From: an uncultured Christensenella sp.
GTDB taxonomy: Bacteria; Bacillota; Clostridia; Christensenellales; UBA1242
Reading direction: 5' to 3'
NCBI GenBank assembly: GCA_949300385.1
Contig: CASGDZ010000001.1
Location: forward strand, 221,461-275,764
Length of the DNA: 54,304 nt
Under the pieces are notes generated by a model. It was not told where the DNA came from. It did not search any database and saw only the letters and a program-made list of their open reading frames with translations. Below, piece after piece: positions 16,408 to 27,070 of this stretch. A program made the position numbers and the translations under genes. Position 1 is the stretch's first letter. Each line of letters begins with the position of its first letter.

Positions 16408-18846
16408 TTAATTTAAATATAGCCCTGCTTCTTTGACAATTATTTTAGTTTTATGAATTAGTGGTTTGCAAGCGTTCGTCCTCGGTTGAATAGGGATATC
16501 ATTTACATCAACAACATACAATTTATCCTTATCCTGAAGTACAATGTCGCCTGTAATGATAGGAGATATTATTGTAAATATTTTTTCTTTGCCTGTTATG
16601 ATTTTTAATCCTTTTCTATTCCTTGCGCCTATTGGCAATTCATTTAAACTGAACTTCTTTCCATATCCTTCCGTAGTTATAACCAAAACTCTATCTAATA
16701 CATTCACAGCACTAGCAAAAATTACTTTCTCGCCTTCATTTAAATTCATACCTATTACTCCGCCACTATTGCGTTTTGTTATAGGTGCGGTTTTGTATTC
16801 CACATTAACTGCCATTCCATCTGAACTTACCATTAAAATTGATGGCAAATTGTCGTTTATTTGTACAGAAACTAGACGATCAAAATCTTTAAGTTTTAAT
16901 GCTATACTACCCGATTTTAAGTTATTATATTCACTTGTTTCTATGCGTTTTATGTAACCATCTTGCGTCATCATAATTAACTCAGGAGATTCTAATAAAT
17001 CTTGTTCAGTAAACAAAGCAACTATTTTTTCTTTTTCCTCTGCGTGTGTGATCTGACTTAACGCCGTTCCTTTCTGAATAAACTTTGAGTTAGGTATCTC
17101 TCTTACTGGTATTTTAAAGTAATTACCAAAATTAGTAAACATACATACCGAACTATTCATACTTGTCTGAACTATACACTTATGAAGTGCATTAATAGTG
17201 TCATAATTGAAGTTTGCACTCGCATTTTGAATTTGTTTAATATCTAATGTCTTTAAGCGCAAGCCGTCATAACTAACCGCCACCGCGCACTCAGTGTCTA
17301 AGAGTTTTTCAATCGGGGTTATATCATAATTCTCAAAACTCTCAACAATCTTCGTTCTTCTAGGAGATGCGTATTTTGTCTTAATTTCCTTTAACTCTTT
17401 TTTGATGACCGCATATTGCTTATCTTTACTTGCAAGAATAGAAGTCAATTCTTCAATCGTCTTTTTTAATTCTTCTAACTCAGCGCGAAGTTTCTCTACT
17501 TCTAAGTTTGTAAGCCTACTTAATCGCATATCAAGGATTGCTTGTGTCTGCATTTCGGACAACTTAAATCTATCCATAAGGCGTGTCTTTGCTTCATTAG
17601 TCGACGCAGAAGTCTTAATAATCTTAATAACCTCATCGATATTTTCAATAGCAATACATAGTCCTTCTACTATGTGTGCGCGCGCTTTTGCTCTATCAAG
17701 GTCAAATTTTGTTCGTCTAACAATTACTTCTAGTTGAAATTTAATATAATATGATAGATAGTCAAGCAACCCTAATTGTTTTGGACTACCATCTGCAATG
17801 GCTACGACATTATAGTTGAAATTTAGTTGCAAGTCAGTATGTTTTAATAAAATGGCTATAATATTGTCAACATCTGCGTCTTTTTTCACTGTAATACATG
17901 CACGAATACCTGTCTTATCGCTTTCATCCGTTATATCTGCAATACCGCTCAACTCGTCTTTCATTTTTTCTTTCAGGTCGCTAATAGACTTTAACAATTC
18001 AGCTTTATTCACTTGATATGGCAATTCAGTTATAACAATATTTGTCTTTCCATTTTTTTCGTCTTCAAGATGGAATATTGCACGCATTGCGACCTTTCCT
18101 CTACCTGTTAAATATGCTTCTCTCATATCTTTTGATGCGCATATCATACCGCCTGTAGGAAAATCAGGTCCTTTTATGTATTTCATCATCTCGTCTAATG
18201 ATATGTTTGGATTATCAATGTATGCAATACAGCCGTCTATCATTTCGCCTAAATTGTGCGTTGGTATGCTTGTTGCAAGCCCAACAGCAATACCTGACGC
18301 ACCATTCACAAATAGATTTGGGAATCTACCTGGAAGATAGTCGGGTTCTTTTATCGTATCATCAAAGTTAAAGCTATATGTGACTGTATCCTTGTCCAAA
18401 TCGCGCATGAGTTCAAGCGCAAGCGGACTCAATCGCACTTCTGTATAACGCATAGCGGCATGTGGGTCGCCATCTATTGAACCAAAATTTCCTTGACCTT
18501 CAACGAGTGGTTCGCCCATAACAAAGTCTTGTGCCATACGCACCATAGCGCCATACACGGACGAATCTCCGTGCGGATGAAATTTACCTAATGTATCACC
18601 GACTATACGAGCAGATTTTTTAAAAGGTTTATCCGGCGTCACCCCTAATTCCATCATGTCAAACAATATTCTTCGCTGAACGGGTTTTAGTCCATCTTCA
18701 ACACGCGGGAGTGCTCTATCCATAATGACATATTCACTATAAGGAAGCATGGAGGTTGACATAACTTCTTCAATGGTTTTTTCGAATAGATTGCCCGCTG
18801 GCGCTAAATCGCCCAAAGAATTATCTCTATCACTATTCTTGCTCAT
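16408..18846 (-). CDS. parC: Type IIA topoisomerase subunit A (topoisomerase IV ParC-like)
   Basis: This 812-residue DNA cleavage and ligation subunit has the catalytic tyrosine in [11 protein letters not shown] (Tyr134), the quinolone-region motif [12 protein letters not shown], and a C-terminal beta-pinwheel domain. I call it ParC-like rather than GyrA because the GyrA box (QRRGGKG) is absent at its expected place in the first pinwheel blade; the sequence there reads [17 protein letters not shown]. It follows parE by 5 bases, so the subunits are co-translated. The gyrase alternative is not fully excluded, since some clostridial second topoisomerases are intermediate. Confidence 0.8.
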   Translation of the reverse strand: MSKNSDRDNSLGDLAPAGNLFEKTIEEVMSTSMLPYSEYVIMDRALPRVEDGLKPVQRRILFDMMELGVTPDKPFKKSARIVGDTLGKFHPHGDSSVYGAMVRMAQDFVMGEPLVEGQGNFGSIDGDPHAAMRYTEVRLSPLALELMRDLDKDTVTYSFNFDDTIKEPDYLPGRFPNLFVNGASGIAVGLATSIPTHNLGEMIDGCIAYIDNPNISLDEMMKYIKGPDFPTGGMICASKDMREAYLTGRGKVAMRAIFHLEDEKNGKTNIVITELPYQVNKAELLKSISDLKEKMKDELSGIADITDESDKTGIRACITVKKDADVDNIIAILLKHTDLQLNFNYNVVAIADGSPKQLGLLDYLSYYIKFQLEVIVRRTKFDLDRAKARAHIVEGLCIAIENIDEVIKIIKTSASTNEAKTRLMDRFKLSEMQTQAILDMRLSRLTNLEVEKLRAELEELKKTIEELTSILASKDKQYAVIKKELKEIKTKYASPRRTKIVESFENYDITPIEKLLDTECAVAVSYDGLRLKTLDIKQIQNASANFNYDTINALHKCIVQTSMNSSVCMFTNFGNYFKIPVREIPNSKFIQKGTALSQITHAEEKEKIVALFTEQDLLESPELIMMTQDGYIKRIETSEYNNLKSGSIALKLKDFDRLVSVQINDNLPSILMVSSDGMAVNVEYKTAPITKRNSGGVIGMNLNEGEKVIFASAVNVLDRVLVITTEGYGKKFSLNELPIGARNRKGLKIITGKEKIFTIISPIITGDIVLQDKDKLYVVDVNDIPIQPRTNACKPLIHKTKIIVKEAGLYLN

Positions 18847-18851
18847 AACTA

Positions 18852-20810
18852 TTAATTGCCCTCCTTATCTTCCTTGTTCTTTTTAAAAGTATCAATTTTG
18901 TTAAAATTAGCATTTTTGTTTATATAGTCTTTACGCGGACCGACATCATCGCCCATCCACATGGTTATCTCTTTATCCGCCATTACAGCATCTTCTAGAG
19001 TTACGCGTATCATACTTCGCCTTGCTGGATCCATAGTGGTTGTCCATAATTGCTCGGCACTCATCTCGCCTAATCCTTTATATCTTTGCAATGAATAATT
19101 TTTCAAATTAGAAGTTATTTTATTAAGTTCTTCATCAGTATAGCAATACCATTCCTTATCCTTTGTAGTCACTTTGTATAGTGGTGGCATACCTACATAA
19201 ATGTTTCCATTTGTGATGAGCGGTCGCATATACCTAAAGAAAAATGTCAATAATATGCACCTAATATGCATACCATCTTGGTCGGCATCACTCAAAATAA
19301 TAATTTTATTATACTTTAAATTGTCTAGTTTAAAGTCTTCGCCAATTCCTGTGCCTATTGCACCTATTATTGTTCGTATTTCTTCATTTGCAAGCACTTG
19401 GTCAATACGCTTTTTCTCACTATTTAAAGGTTTACCACGCAACGGCAAAATCGCTTGGAAATATCTATCTCTACCTTGCTTAGCCGTTCCACCTGCTGAA
19501 TCACCTTCGACTATAAATATCTCATTGATATCCGCGTTTTTACTTGTGCAATTCGCTAATTTACCTATCAACATACTGGTTTCAATATTTTTGCTTCTAG
19601 CAAGGTCTTTCGCGCGCTTTGCTGCCTGTCGCACACGCGCTGCACTCTTCGCTTTTTCAATAATGATATTACCTATGTTTTCATTCTTTTTACTAGCAAA
19701 AAACTCGGTCAAGCCTTGAGTACACACGCTTTCTACGCGCGCACGCGCTTCTACATTACCTAATTTTGTTTTAGTTTGACCTTCAAACTGCACATTCTTC
19801 ATCTTTATTGAAAGTACAGCAACAAGTCCTTCTCTAAAGTCATCGCCAATGAACGCAATCTCTTTATCTTTTTTATCCTTGCCTTCTTTTGTATGTTTTT
19901 TCACAAAATCATTTAATACTTTAGTAAGTGCCGTTTTAAAGCCAACTTCATGTGTTCCACCTTCTGGTGTAGGAATATTATTGACATAACTAAATATATT
20001 TTCAGTGTAATTATCTACATATTGAAGCGCAACAGATACATATGTATCATCAATTTCATTTTCGATATATATAGGGGGCACAAATAATGGTTTTTTATCC
20101 ATAGTAAGACTTGTAACATAGTCGCGTATTCCGCCTTCGTAACAAAGCGTTTCTTGTTTATTAATGCGCTCGTCAATTAATTCTATATGAACACCTTTAT
20201 TTAAGAATGCAGTTTCTTTTAGTCTTTCATATACAGTATCATAATCGAAATTGATATCCTTAAATACTCTATCATCAGGCAAAAAACGGACATAAGAACC
20301 TTTCAATGTCGTATTGCCTACTTCCTTTAAATGTTCAACAGGAACTCCACTATGAATTTTACCATTCTTTTCAATAGATTCAAATCGCGCAAAATATTTT
20401 TTCCCGTCTTTGTAGACATTAACTTCCAAATATCTACTCAATGCATTTGTAACAGACGCACCTACTCCATGCAGTCCGCCTGAATACTTATAATTGTGAT
20501 CTCCAAATTTTCCACCTGCGTGAAGTTGAGTGAAAACAACTTCTACACCGCTCATTTTAAGTTTAGGGTGTGGACTAACCGGTATACCTCGCCCATTGTC
20601 TAGTACGGACGCAGTGCCATCTTTGTGTAGTGTTACGACAACCTTATTGCCATATCCATTAGCAATTTCGTCTATTGCATTATCAATTATTTCCCATAAA
20701 AGATGATGCAATCCTTTTAGGCCTGTCGTACCGATATACATGCCTGGACGCATTCTAACCGCGTCCAAACCTTCTAAAACAATTAAATCTTTTGAATCAT
20801 AACTAGCCAT
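18852..20810 (-). CDS. parE: Type IIA topoisomerase subunit B (topoisomerase IV ParE-like)
   Basis: This 652-residue ATPase subunit has the GHKL motifs [25 protein letters not shown] and [15 protein letters not shown]. The TOPRIM domain has [17 protein letters not shown] and [13 protein letters not shown], and RYMRPLI favours ParE over GyrB. The C-terminal [18 protein letters not shown] is the family signature. The ATG at 20810 has AAGG upstream. The promoter overlaps the end of ddl. The ParE call is tied to the missing GyrA box in its partner. Confidence 0.82.
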   Translation of the reverse strand: MASYDSKDLIVLEGLDAVRMRPGMYIGTTGLKGLHHLLWEIIDNAIDEIANGYGNKVVVTLHKDGTASVLDNGRGIPVSPHPKLKMSGVEVVFTQLHAGGKFGDHNYKYSGGLHGVGASVTNALSRYLEVNVYKDGKKYFARFESIEKNGKIHSGVPVEHLKEVGNTTLKGSYVRFLPDDRVFKDINFDYDTVYERLKETAFLNKGVHIELIDERINKQETLCYEGGIRDYVTSLTMDKKPLFVPPIYIENEIDDTYVSVALQYVDNYTENIFSYVNNIPTPEGGTHEVGFKTALTKVLNDFVKKHTKEGKDKKDKEIAFIGDDFREGLVAVLSIKMKNVQFEGQTKTKLGNVEARARVESVCTQGLTEFFASKKNENIGNIIIEKAKSAARVRQAAKRAKDLARSKNIETSMLIGKLANCTSKNADINEIFIVEGDSAGGTAKQGRDRYFQAILPLRGKPLNSEKKRIDQVLANEEIRTIIGAIGTGIGEDFKLDNLKYNKIIILSDADQDGMHIRCILLTFFFRYMRPLITNGNIYVGMPPLYKVTTKDKEWYCYTDEELNKITSNLKNYSLQRYKGLGEMSAEQLWTTTMDPARRSMIRVTLEDAVMADKEITMWMGDDVGPRKDYINKNANFNKIDTFKKNKEDKEGN

Positions 20811-20848
20811 ATACTACCTTCTATTTAAGTTTTTATTAATATTGACTA

Positions 20849-20877
20849 ATTATACCAAAAATTTTTAATTATAGCAA
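20849..20877 (-). promoter_or_regulatory. Promoter of parE-parC
   Basis: TTGCTA (20872-20877), a 17-base spacer and perfect TATAAT (20849-20854). The -35 overlaps the last codons of ddl, whose stop is at 20869-20871. Confidence 0.7.
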
Positions 20878-21945
20878 TTTATTTGAGAGTACACCACTAT
20901 CAAAATACGAAAATTTCTTAATATTGGTTGCGTTCTCTATCAGATTGTCGACCAAACTAATATAATCAAGACCGACCTGTTCAAACAAATAATAAGCCAT
21001 TGAACCTGGGATTGTATTTACTTCATTTAGATATAAAATCTTCTTATCTACGTCATAAATATAGTCTATTCGAACGACTCCATTTAAGTCTAGTTTTTCA
21101 TATATTTTCTTTGTATATGTATCTATTGTATCCTTTAATTTTTTTGTTATCTTTGCAGGAATTATTCTATCCTTTCGCTTGCCTTTATTTGAATTCATAT
21201 ATTTTTCATCGAATGAAAGAATACTAGAATTTTTTATCGGGTTTTCTATTGCGCTAAGCATCAAACCTTCACGCGTTTTTATACACGCTTGATTGTATTC
21301 GAGCATATTAACTATTCGCTCTTCTACTAATGCGCTGTCATTTAATAAAAATATTGCTTGAATTTGATCGCGATAATTTTCTTTATTACATGCTTTAACA
21401 CCTATACTTGAGCCTAGTGCGTTTGGCTTCACGATAAGTTCAGACGGAAATTCTTTGTCAATTTTTAATGTCTTTTCGTCATAATTATTAATAGTAACCA
21501 ACTCGCCATTTATTGTAGGCACTGTATCTTTAAGTATACTTTTAGTCAGTGTCTTATCCATGCATATATGCGCGGATAAGGCGTCGCAACTTGTATATCG
21601 TATTTTATTTACTTCAAAGAATCCTGCTAAATCGCCATTCTCACCAACTCCGCCATGACAACAATTTATCACAACAAATATATCGCATATCTTTTTTGAA
21701 AATGCTCCTTTTTGATAGACTGCTCCATCATGAATAATAACTTGTTTTAACTTAATATTTGATTTGTCCTCATAGTATTTAATATCATTAATTTTTGTCG
21801 CTAAATAAAAATTATTATCTAGTCCTATGTAGATTTTTTCAATCTCGTACCTATCAACAATATTGTTTGCTAATTGCGTGGCGGTAATTATCGATATATC
21901 ATGCTCACTACTCGATCCGCCAAAAAATATACATATCTTTTTCAT
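20869..21945 (-). CDS. ddl: D-alanine--D-alanine ligase
   Basis: This 358-residue ATP-grasp enzyme makes the D-Ala-D-Ala dipeptide for peptidoglycan. N-terminal IFFGGSSSEHDISIITA, the GENGDLAGFFEVNKIRYTSC substrate region, VKPNALGSSIGV and the C-terminal metal-binding LNEVNTIPGSMAYYLFEQ are diagnostic. The ATG is at 21945. It is divergent from an alpha/beta hydrolase and a MurF-like ligase, so the region is a small cell-wall cluster; MurF uses the Ddl product. Confidence 0.95.
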   Translation of the reverse strand: MKKICIFFGGSSSEHDISIITATQLANNIVDRYEIEKIYIGLDNNFYLATKINDIKYYEDKSNIKLKQVIIHDGAVYQKGAFSKKICDIFVVINCCHGGVGENGDLAGFFEVNKIRYTSCDALSAHICMDKTLTKSILKDTVPTINGELVTINNYDEKTLKIDKEFPSELIVKPNALGSSIGVKACNKENYRDQIQAIFLLNDSALVEERIVNMLEYNQACIKTREGLMLSAIENPIKNSSILSFDEKYMNSNKGKRKDRIIPAKITKKLKDTIDTYTKKIYEKLDLNGVVRIDYIYDVDKKILYLNEVNTIPGSMAYYLFEQVGLDYISLVDNLIENATNIKKFSYFDSGVLSNKLL

Positions 21946-21989
21946 ATTAGTATATATTCAAAAATTTTTAATTTTGCATATAAAAAAGT

Positions 21990-22697
21990 ATGAATTTTAT
22001 TTTTCATTCTGAAATTATAGATTACAAATTCATTAATACAGGACGAAATAAAACAATTTTATTTTTGCATGGCTGGGGCGGAAATAAAAATTCATTTTTA
22101 TCTACAATAAATTTATTAAAATCAAAATTCAACATATTGACTTTGACTATGCCTACAACTAAAAACACAAAAACAATTTGGCGATTAAATGACTACCGCG
22201 ATCTAATATTAAATATTTTGTCTACTAATTCTATTAAATCCGTCATAATCATTTGCCATAGTTTTGGATTTAGGGTTGCATGCCGATTAAATGGTTTAAT
22301 CAATATTGAAAAAATTATCGTTACAGGCGGTGCAGGTCTAAGGCAAAAAAATGTATTTAGAAGAATCGAAAACAACAATAATATCATACTTTTAAAACAA
22401 AAAAGATTTAGATATCTATATGATAAAATTGCAAGCGTCGATTATAAAAATTTATCTAAAATAAACAAACTAAGTTTTAAAGAAATTATAAATTTTAATT
22501 GTAAAAATTTAATTAAATTTTCATGCCCAATGTTTTTATTTTGGGGGCAATTCGATCATTCCACTCCATTATGGATGGCAAAAGAAATAAAGAGAAAAAA
22601 TAATGCAAAATTATTTGTAACAAAAAGCGATCACTTTGCCTATTTAAATAAAGGAGCATTGTTTAATAATCTAATAAAGGAATTTGTAAATGATTAA
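21990..22697 (+). CDS. Alpha/beta-fold hydrolase
   Basis: This 235-residue hydrolase has the oxyanion motif LFLHGWGGNK, nucleophile elbow CHSFG (Ser91), a late acid in FWGQFDHSTP and a histidine in KSDHFAY, completing a catalytic triad. There is no signal peptide. The ATG at 21990 has no Shine-Dalgarno site. A TATAAA ends five bases upstream but with a weak -35, so leaderless initiation is possible. The stop overlaps the MurF-like start. The substrate is unknown; the position between ddl and a Mur ligase suggests a cell-envelope role. Confidence 0.85.
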   Translation: MNFIFHSEIIDYKFINTGRNKTILFLHGWGGNKNSFLSTINLLKSKFNILTLTMPTTKNTKTIWRLNDYRDLILNILSTNSIKSVIIICHSFGFRVACRLNGLINIEKIIVTGGAGLRQKNVFRRIENNNNIILLKQKRFRYLYDKIASVDYKNLSKINKLSFKEIINFNCKNLIKFSCPMFLFWGQFDHSTPLWMAKEIKRKNNAKLFVTKSDHFAYLNKGALFNNLIKEFVND

Positions 22698-24213
22698 TTT
22701 TATTATTTATTTAATTAATTCAATTTTAATTTTTTCGAACTTTTTCTACATAAAAAGATATTTGCATATTTATCAATTAAAAAACTATCAAAATTTAAGA
22801 TTTTTTGAATTTTTTTCTAAAAAACACAAAATTTACATCATTTTACTAGCATTTTTTGTCGTTTTGCAAATATTTTTTAAAAATTTTTATATTATCATAG
22901 GTTGCAATATATTTGTTTTTATTTCTAATTTGCTTTTAAATAAAGATTTAATGATAACTAAAAAAACACCATTAACCTATACAAGCAAACTAAATAGATT
23001 ATTCGCTATATCAATATTTTTAATTTTCATTCCTTTATTCATTTATTGCGGGTTTACTATTTCTTCTATCCTACTATTTATATCGCCTTGCTTGTCAAAT
23101 TCAATTAATATTTATGATAAAATTTTAAATAAAAAATTTATAAAAAAAGCACAGAAAAAATTACAAAAATTTAAACCAAAAATAATTGCTATAACAGGTA
23201 GTAACGGAAAGACCAGTGTTAAAAATATTTTATATAAAATGTTGAGTAGTTTAGAAAATGTTTTAGTAACACCAAAAAGTTTCAATACTCCGCTCGGAAT
23301 TGCAAAATTTATTAATGAAAATCTTAAAGAAGATTGCAAATATTTAATATTAGAATATGGAGCTAGAAGACGAAATGACATTAAAACTTTGTGCAAGTTA
23401 TTCGGCGCAGATTACGGAATAATCACATTAATCGGCAACCAACATTTGCAAACCTTTAAATCGCGTGAAAATATCTATTTAGCTAAATCAGAGTTGTCAA
23501 AATATTTAAAAGAAAATTTATGTGTTTACAATCTTGATAACATATATGCTCTTAGAATGTACCAAGAAAAATGTGGTGAAAAAATTGGTGTCAGTTGTAA
23601 TGAAATAAAAGACAAATTTAATCCAAATATAGTTTATGCTACAAACATTAAAATTGTAAATTATTCAACAACTTTTATACTTCATATAGCAAACACCTCA
23701 TACTCTATTAAAACAAAATTACTCGGCGAACATAATGTACTTAATATCCTTTTATCTAGTGCGCTTGCATTTAACTTAGGGATGCCCATTCAAAATATAA
23801 TTAGTGCAATAAACTCTTTGGAATTTACTCCACATAGATTAGAACTAATACAAAGCAGAATAAATATATTAGACGATAGTTATAATTGTTCAATCGATAG
23901 TGCACGCGCCTCATTAAATGTTTTATCCCAATTAAAAAATAAAAAAGCAGTAGCGACTCCTGGAATTATAGAAGGCGGAAATGATGAGTATAAATTGAAT
24001 TTCCAATTAGGAAAAATGATATCGAATTTTGATTATGCTATAATTATAGGCGAGCATAATAAAATTGCACTTGAAAATGGCATAACAAATAAAAAATCTA
24101 ATATTAAAATTTATTATGCCAAAACACTTGAAGACGCAAAAAAATATTTCAATTTATTACATGACGGCGACAATTTATTATTATTGAATGATCTTCCAGA
24201 TGATTATAAATAA
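22690..24213 (+). CDS. MurF-like Mur ligase with N-terminal membrane domain
   Basis: This 507-residue protein has several hydrophobic helices in about residues 1-145, then a Mur ligase core: Walker A IAITGSNGKTSVKN, SFNTPLGIAKF, EYGARRRNDI, and the C-terminal domain opening PHRLELIQ and DDSYNCSIDSA. Those C-terminal motifs are MurF-like (addition of D-Ala-D-Ala to the UDP-MurNAc peptide). Membrane-anchored versions occur in Clostridia. It overlaps the hydrolase by 8 bases and is divergent from ddl. Whether it is the only MurF cannot be told from this window. Codons are extremely A/T-rich. Confidence 0.85.
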   Translation: MINFIIYLINSILIFSNFFYIKRYLHIYQLKNYQNLRFFEFFSKKHKIYIILLAFFVVLQIFFKNFYIIIGCNIFVFISNLLLNKDLMITKKTPLTYTSKLNRLFAISIFLIFIPLFIYCGFTISSILLFISPCLSNSINIYDKILNKKFIKKAQKKLQKFKPKIIAITGSNGKTSVKNILYKMLSSLENVLVTPKSFNTPLGIAKFINENLKEDCKYLILEYGARRRNDIKTLCKLFGADYGIITLIGNQHLQTFKSRENIYLAKSELSKYLKENLCVYNLDNIYALRMYQEKCGEKIGVSCNEIKDKFNPNIVYATNIKIVNYSTTFILHIANTSYSIKTKLLGEHNVLNILLSSALAFNLGMPIQNIISAINSLEFTPHRLELIQSRINILDDSYNCSIDSARASLNVLSQLKNKKAVATPGIIEGGNDEYKLNFQLGKMISNFDYAIIIGEHNKIALENGITNKKSNIKIYYAKTLEDAKKYFNLLHDGDNLLLLNDLPDDYK

Positions 24214-24236
24214 TAAATATTGCTTTAATTTACCAT

Positions 24237-24262
24237 GAAAAAAGACTTTATCAAAAGTCCCT
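24237..24262 (-). terminator. Intrinsic terminator of the tsaB-rimI operon
   Basis: On the minus strand GACTTT and AAAGTC pair around a 4-base loop and are followed by TTTTTT. It lies between convergent genes. Confidence 0.75.
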
Positions 24263-24336
24263 TTATTATTCTATTTCCATGTTTAAAATATCCTAATTTT
24301 GTACATTTCTCACTTAATTTATATATATTTTTGATG

Positions 24337-25386
24337 TTATTTTGATATATCTTTTGTCATTTCAAAACAATCTGAGCCATCTTCATAATAGTTTTTTCTA
24401 ACCCTTCTAAGTACAAATCCATATTTTTTATACAAAAGATATGCCCCGATATTAGATTTGCTAACCTCCAAACTTAAAATATTTATATTTCTATCTTTTG
24501 CATAATTTTGTGCGGTATCTAGCAATTTAGTCGCTATTCCCAAATTCCTATACTGGCTATCTACCGCTATACTTTCTACATTTAGTTCATCTGTTAAATT
24601 TAAAACTTCATATCCTACTATCTCATCATTAAATTTAGCGACAAAAACGGCATAATTATCATCAATTATAGCATTTTTTATATCATTTTGTGTTAAATGA
24701 TTAGTTTTTATTGATTTTTCTTCTATGGCTTTGATATTGGACACATCTTCAACGCTTGCTTCAACAATAGAAATCATACCACGCTTTAATTTCTCATTTT
24801 CCGCTTGAGATAATTGATAATATATCGGCACTAACTCTTGATCAGTCGATTTTTCCATTTCATTAATATATATGCCTGGATCAAATTGGACTACAAAAGA
24901 ATTTAGACTTTCATCTTGAGAAAACATCCCTATAGATTTTCCTTCCGCGATTTTAACAAGTTCATCATGCGTAATGTTGTGATCATATTTGTAAACTATA
25001 TCATTTATCTTCTTTGCGACAAAATAACTATCTCTACTTCCCAAAATTGCGACAGTACCAATTTCATTATTTTGCGAATTTGCAAGTGCATACAAAAGGT
25101 CTAAATTGTTAATGCCATAAGCTTTCTTTTTAGTTGCATCTCTAAACGCTTTAATTGTTGCTATTCCTACGCGAATACCAGTAAATGATCCTGGGCCTAT
25201 AACAACCCCAAATTCATCAATATCCTTTAAAGTCAAATTTTTATTTCTTAGTAACTCGTCTATAGCGGGCAACATCGCTTCATTGTGATGCATTTTTGAT
25301 TTAATTATTGACGAAAAAATTTTGTCCTTTAATTCAAGGACTATAACAAGTTCTTCATTTGCTGTGTTTATCAAAAGTCTATTCAT
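24337..25386 (-). CDS. TsaB-RimI fusion: tRNA t6A factor joined to an N-acetyltransferase
   Basis: This is a 349-residue continuous frame. Residues 1-200 are TsaB, marked by VVIGPGSFTGIRVG (about 62-74); TsaB partners with TsaD and TsaE in making t6A in ANN-decoding tRNAs. Residues 204-349 are a GNAT acetyltransferase of the RimI type, with the acetyl-CoA loop YRNLGIATKLL (279-289) and the C-terminal LYKKYGFVLRRVRKNYY. The ATG at 25386 overlaps the tsaE stop (ATGAATAG). TsaB and RimI are usually adjacent separate genes. TsaD is not in the window. Confidence 0.9.
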   Translation of the reverse strand: MNRLLINTANEELVIVLELKDKIFSSIIKSKMHHNEAMLPAIDELLRNKNLTLKDIDEFGVVIGPGSFTGIRVGIATIKAFRDATKKKAYGINNLDLLYALANSQNNEIGTVAILGSRDSYFVAKKINDIVYKYDHNITHDELVKIAEGKSIGMFSQDESLNSFVVQFDPGIYINEMEKSTDQELVPIYYQLSQAENEKLKRGMISIVEASVEDVSNIKAIEEKSIKTNHLTQNDIKNAIIDDNYAVFVAKFNDEIVGYEVLNLTDELNVESIAVDSQYRNLGIATKLLDTAQNYAKDRNINILSLEVSKSNIGAYLLYKKYGFVLRRVRKNYYEDGSDCFEMTKDISK

Positions 25387-25789
25387 ATATCTCAATTTCT
25401 CGCGTATTTTCGTCTAATAATTTAATGTTAACTATCTTAACTTTTTTTGGTAAAAGGGGTGCAATATTTTCGCTCCATTCAATAAAAATTATGCTATCTT
25501 TGTCGGCAAGTATTTCGTCAAATCCCGCTTCAATAGCCTCCTCCGTACTAATACGATATGTGTCAAAATGATGCAATCGATACTTGCCTTCATATGATTT
25601 TAATATGGCGAATGTAGGACTATTGACAATATCTTTTACTCCAAGAGATTCGAACACAAATTTTGTAAATGTCGTCTTTCCTGCGCCCAAATCTCCATTC
25701 AACAAAACAGTATCCCCTACTTTTAAACTAGAGGCAAAATCGTTCGCTATTTTTCTTGTATCTTCAAGTGATCTTACAATATATTTCAT
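25379..25789 (-). CDS. tsaE: tRNA t6A biosynthesis ATPase TsaE
   Basis: This 136-residue P-loop ATPase has Walker A NGDLGAGKTTFTKF, NSPTFAIL, HHFDTYRI and the terminal IIFIEWSENI, all TsaE marks. I start it at the ATG at 25789 (MKYIVRS), which shares a base with the TAA of the upstream phosphorylase gene; a longer reading would overlap that gene by 64 bases. It supports turnover of the TsaB-TsaD complex. The tight packing suggests translation coupled along the operon. Confidence 0.95.
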   Translation of the reverse strand: MKYIVRSLEDTRKIANDFASSLKVGDTVLLNGDLGAGKTTFTKFVFESLGVKDIVNSPTFAILKSYEGKYRLHHFDTYRISTEEAIEAGFDEILADKDSIIFIEWSENIAPLLPKKVKIVNIKLLDENTREIEIYE

Positions 25790-27054
25790 TATCTTAATAT
25801 CTTTTTTATTGGATTTATATGCGGAATCTTTACATCGGTCAATCGTACACAACCTGATATGGCGTTAGCATTATCTTTCAAATCGCTATCATCTTTGTAG
25901 TAAAATGTAAGAATTCTATCCCCTTTATTGACAAAATCTCCTATCTTTACATTTAAAGTTACACCTATATTATTGTCATGTGTCTCAGAACATAAACGCC
26001 TTGTCAACTCTCCTAATAATAGAGAGTCAATATTCCCTACATAACCGCTTCGTTTGGCAACAAAATTTACCGATTTATAAGGATTAAATATTTGATTCTG
26101 TTTAACCGCATTGTCATCACCATCTTGATCGCGGACAATATCCAAAAATCTTTGATATGCATTACCATAATCGAGAGCAACATCTATCAGTTCATTTAGT
26201 TCCATGTCATTTAATCGCGAATCAATCTTTTTAATAATTTCGACAGCATATTTTTTTACAATATCGCGAAGCATACAGTGCTCACCTTTTAAAACTTTTA
26301 TAGCATCATTAAGTTCTATCGCATTACCTATTCCATCGCCGAATGTTTGCAAGGTGCTTGTAATTATTATAACACTTTGAACTCCGCACTCGTTAAATAT
26401 GTATTTTAATAAATGTGCCAAACGGTTTGCGTCTTTGTAATTTTTTATCAAACTTGCAACTCCGTATTTAACATCAACCATGACTACTTTTGCTCCGCTT
26501 GCAAGTTTCTTGCTAGCGATAGACGAAGCCAACAAATCCAAATTGTTTTCAAGTCCACACATCTCTCTTAGTTTGAAAAGTAATTTATCTGCTGGACAAA
26601 TGTCTGCCGTATGTGAAAGTATACATGCATTTGTATCTTCCAAAGTAGACTTTATTTCTTTATCATCCAAATTAACTCTAAAATTTGGGATAGCGCCAAA
26701 TCTGTCCAGACCGCCATTTGTAAAGACAAATGACTTGCTAGTGCTCTTAATAACTTTATATCCAAGACTTGCCAAAAGCGGAATTAAAACAATACTAGAT
26801 GAGTCCCCAACTCCGCCCGTAGAATGTTTTTCGATAATAGGTTGATCAAATGATAAAACTTTACCACTGTCTCGCATAGCCAAAGTTAAATTTAAGACTT
26901 CTCTTTCGCTCATACCAAATGAATCTAGTGCTAAAAATATTTCAATAATATTTTTGTCAATTCCACTTTTCATAAGATAGTTAATTATCTGATAGTATTC
27001 TTCACGCGATAATTCTTTTTTATTTGCCTTTTTTATAATTAAATCTTTAAACAT
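25789..27054 (-). CDS. Divergent pyrimidine-nucleoside (thymidine) phosphorylase
   Basis: This 421-residue protein belongs to the glycosyltransferase family of thymidine and pyrimidine-nucleoside phosphorylases. The phosphate loop KHSTGGVGD is intact, as are SSIASKKLASGA and GIGNAIELNDAIKVLKG. However, the usual GRGLGHTGGT segment reads SKSFVFTNGGL, and DVKVGSGAF reads DVKYGVASL. Ordinary substrate specificity is therefore uncertain. GAGG precedes the ATG at 27054. It is the first gene of an operon with tsaE and tsaB-rimI, which is not a classical salvage context. Confidence 0.82.
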   Translation of the reverse strand: MFKDLIIKKANKKELSREEYYQIINYLMKSGIDKNIIEIFLALDSFGMSEREVLNLTLAMRDSGKVLSFDQPIIEKHSTGGVGDSSSIVLIPLLASLGYKVIKSTSKSFVFTNGGLDRFGAIPNFRVNLDDKEIKSTLEDTNACILSHTADICPADKLLFKLREMCGLENNLDLLASSIASKKLASGAKVVMVDVKYGVASLIKNYKDANRLAHLLKYIFNECGVQSVIIITSTLQTFGDGIGNAIELNDAIKVLKGEHCMLRDIVKKYAVEIIKKIDSRLNDMELNELIDVALDYGNAYQRFLDIVRDQDGDDNAVKQNQIFNPYKSVNFVAKRSGYVGNIDSLLLGELTRRLCSETHDNNIGVTLNVKIGDFVNKGDRILTFYYKDDSDLKDNANAISGCVRLTDVKIPHINPIKKILR

Positions 27055-27070
27055 ACGATCCTCTATTTTT

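Noticed and set aside
16408..20810. Annotation as gyrA-gyrB
   Set aside because: The GyrA box is not seen and RYMRPLI in the B subunit is ParE-like, so ParC/ParE is preferred, with some doubt left.
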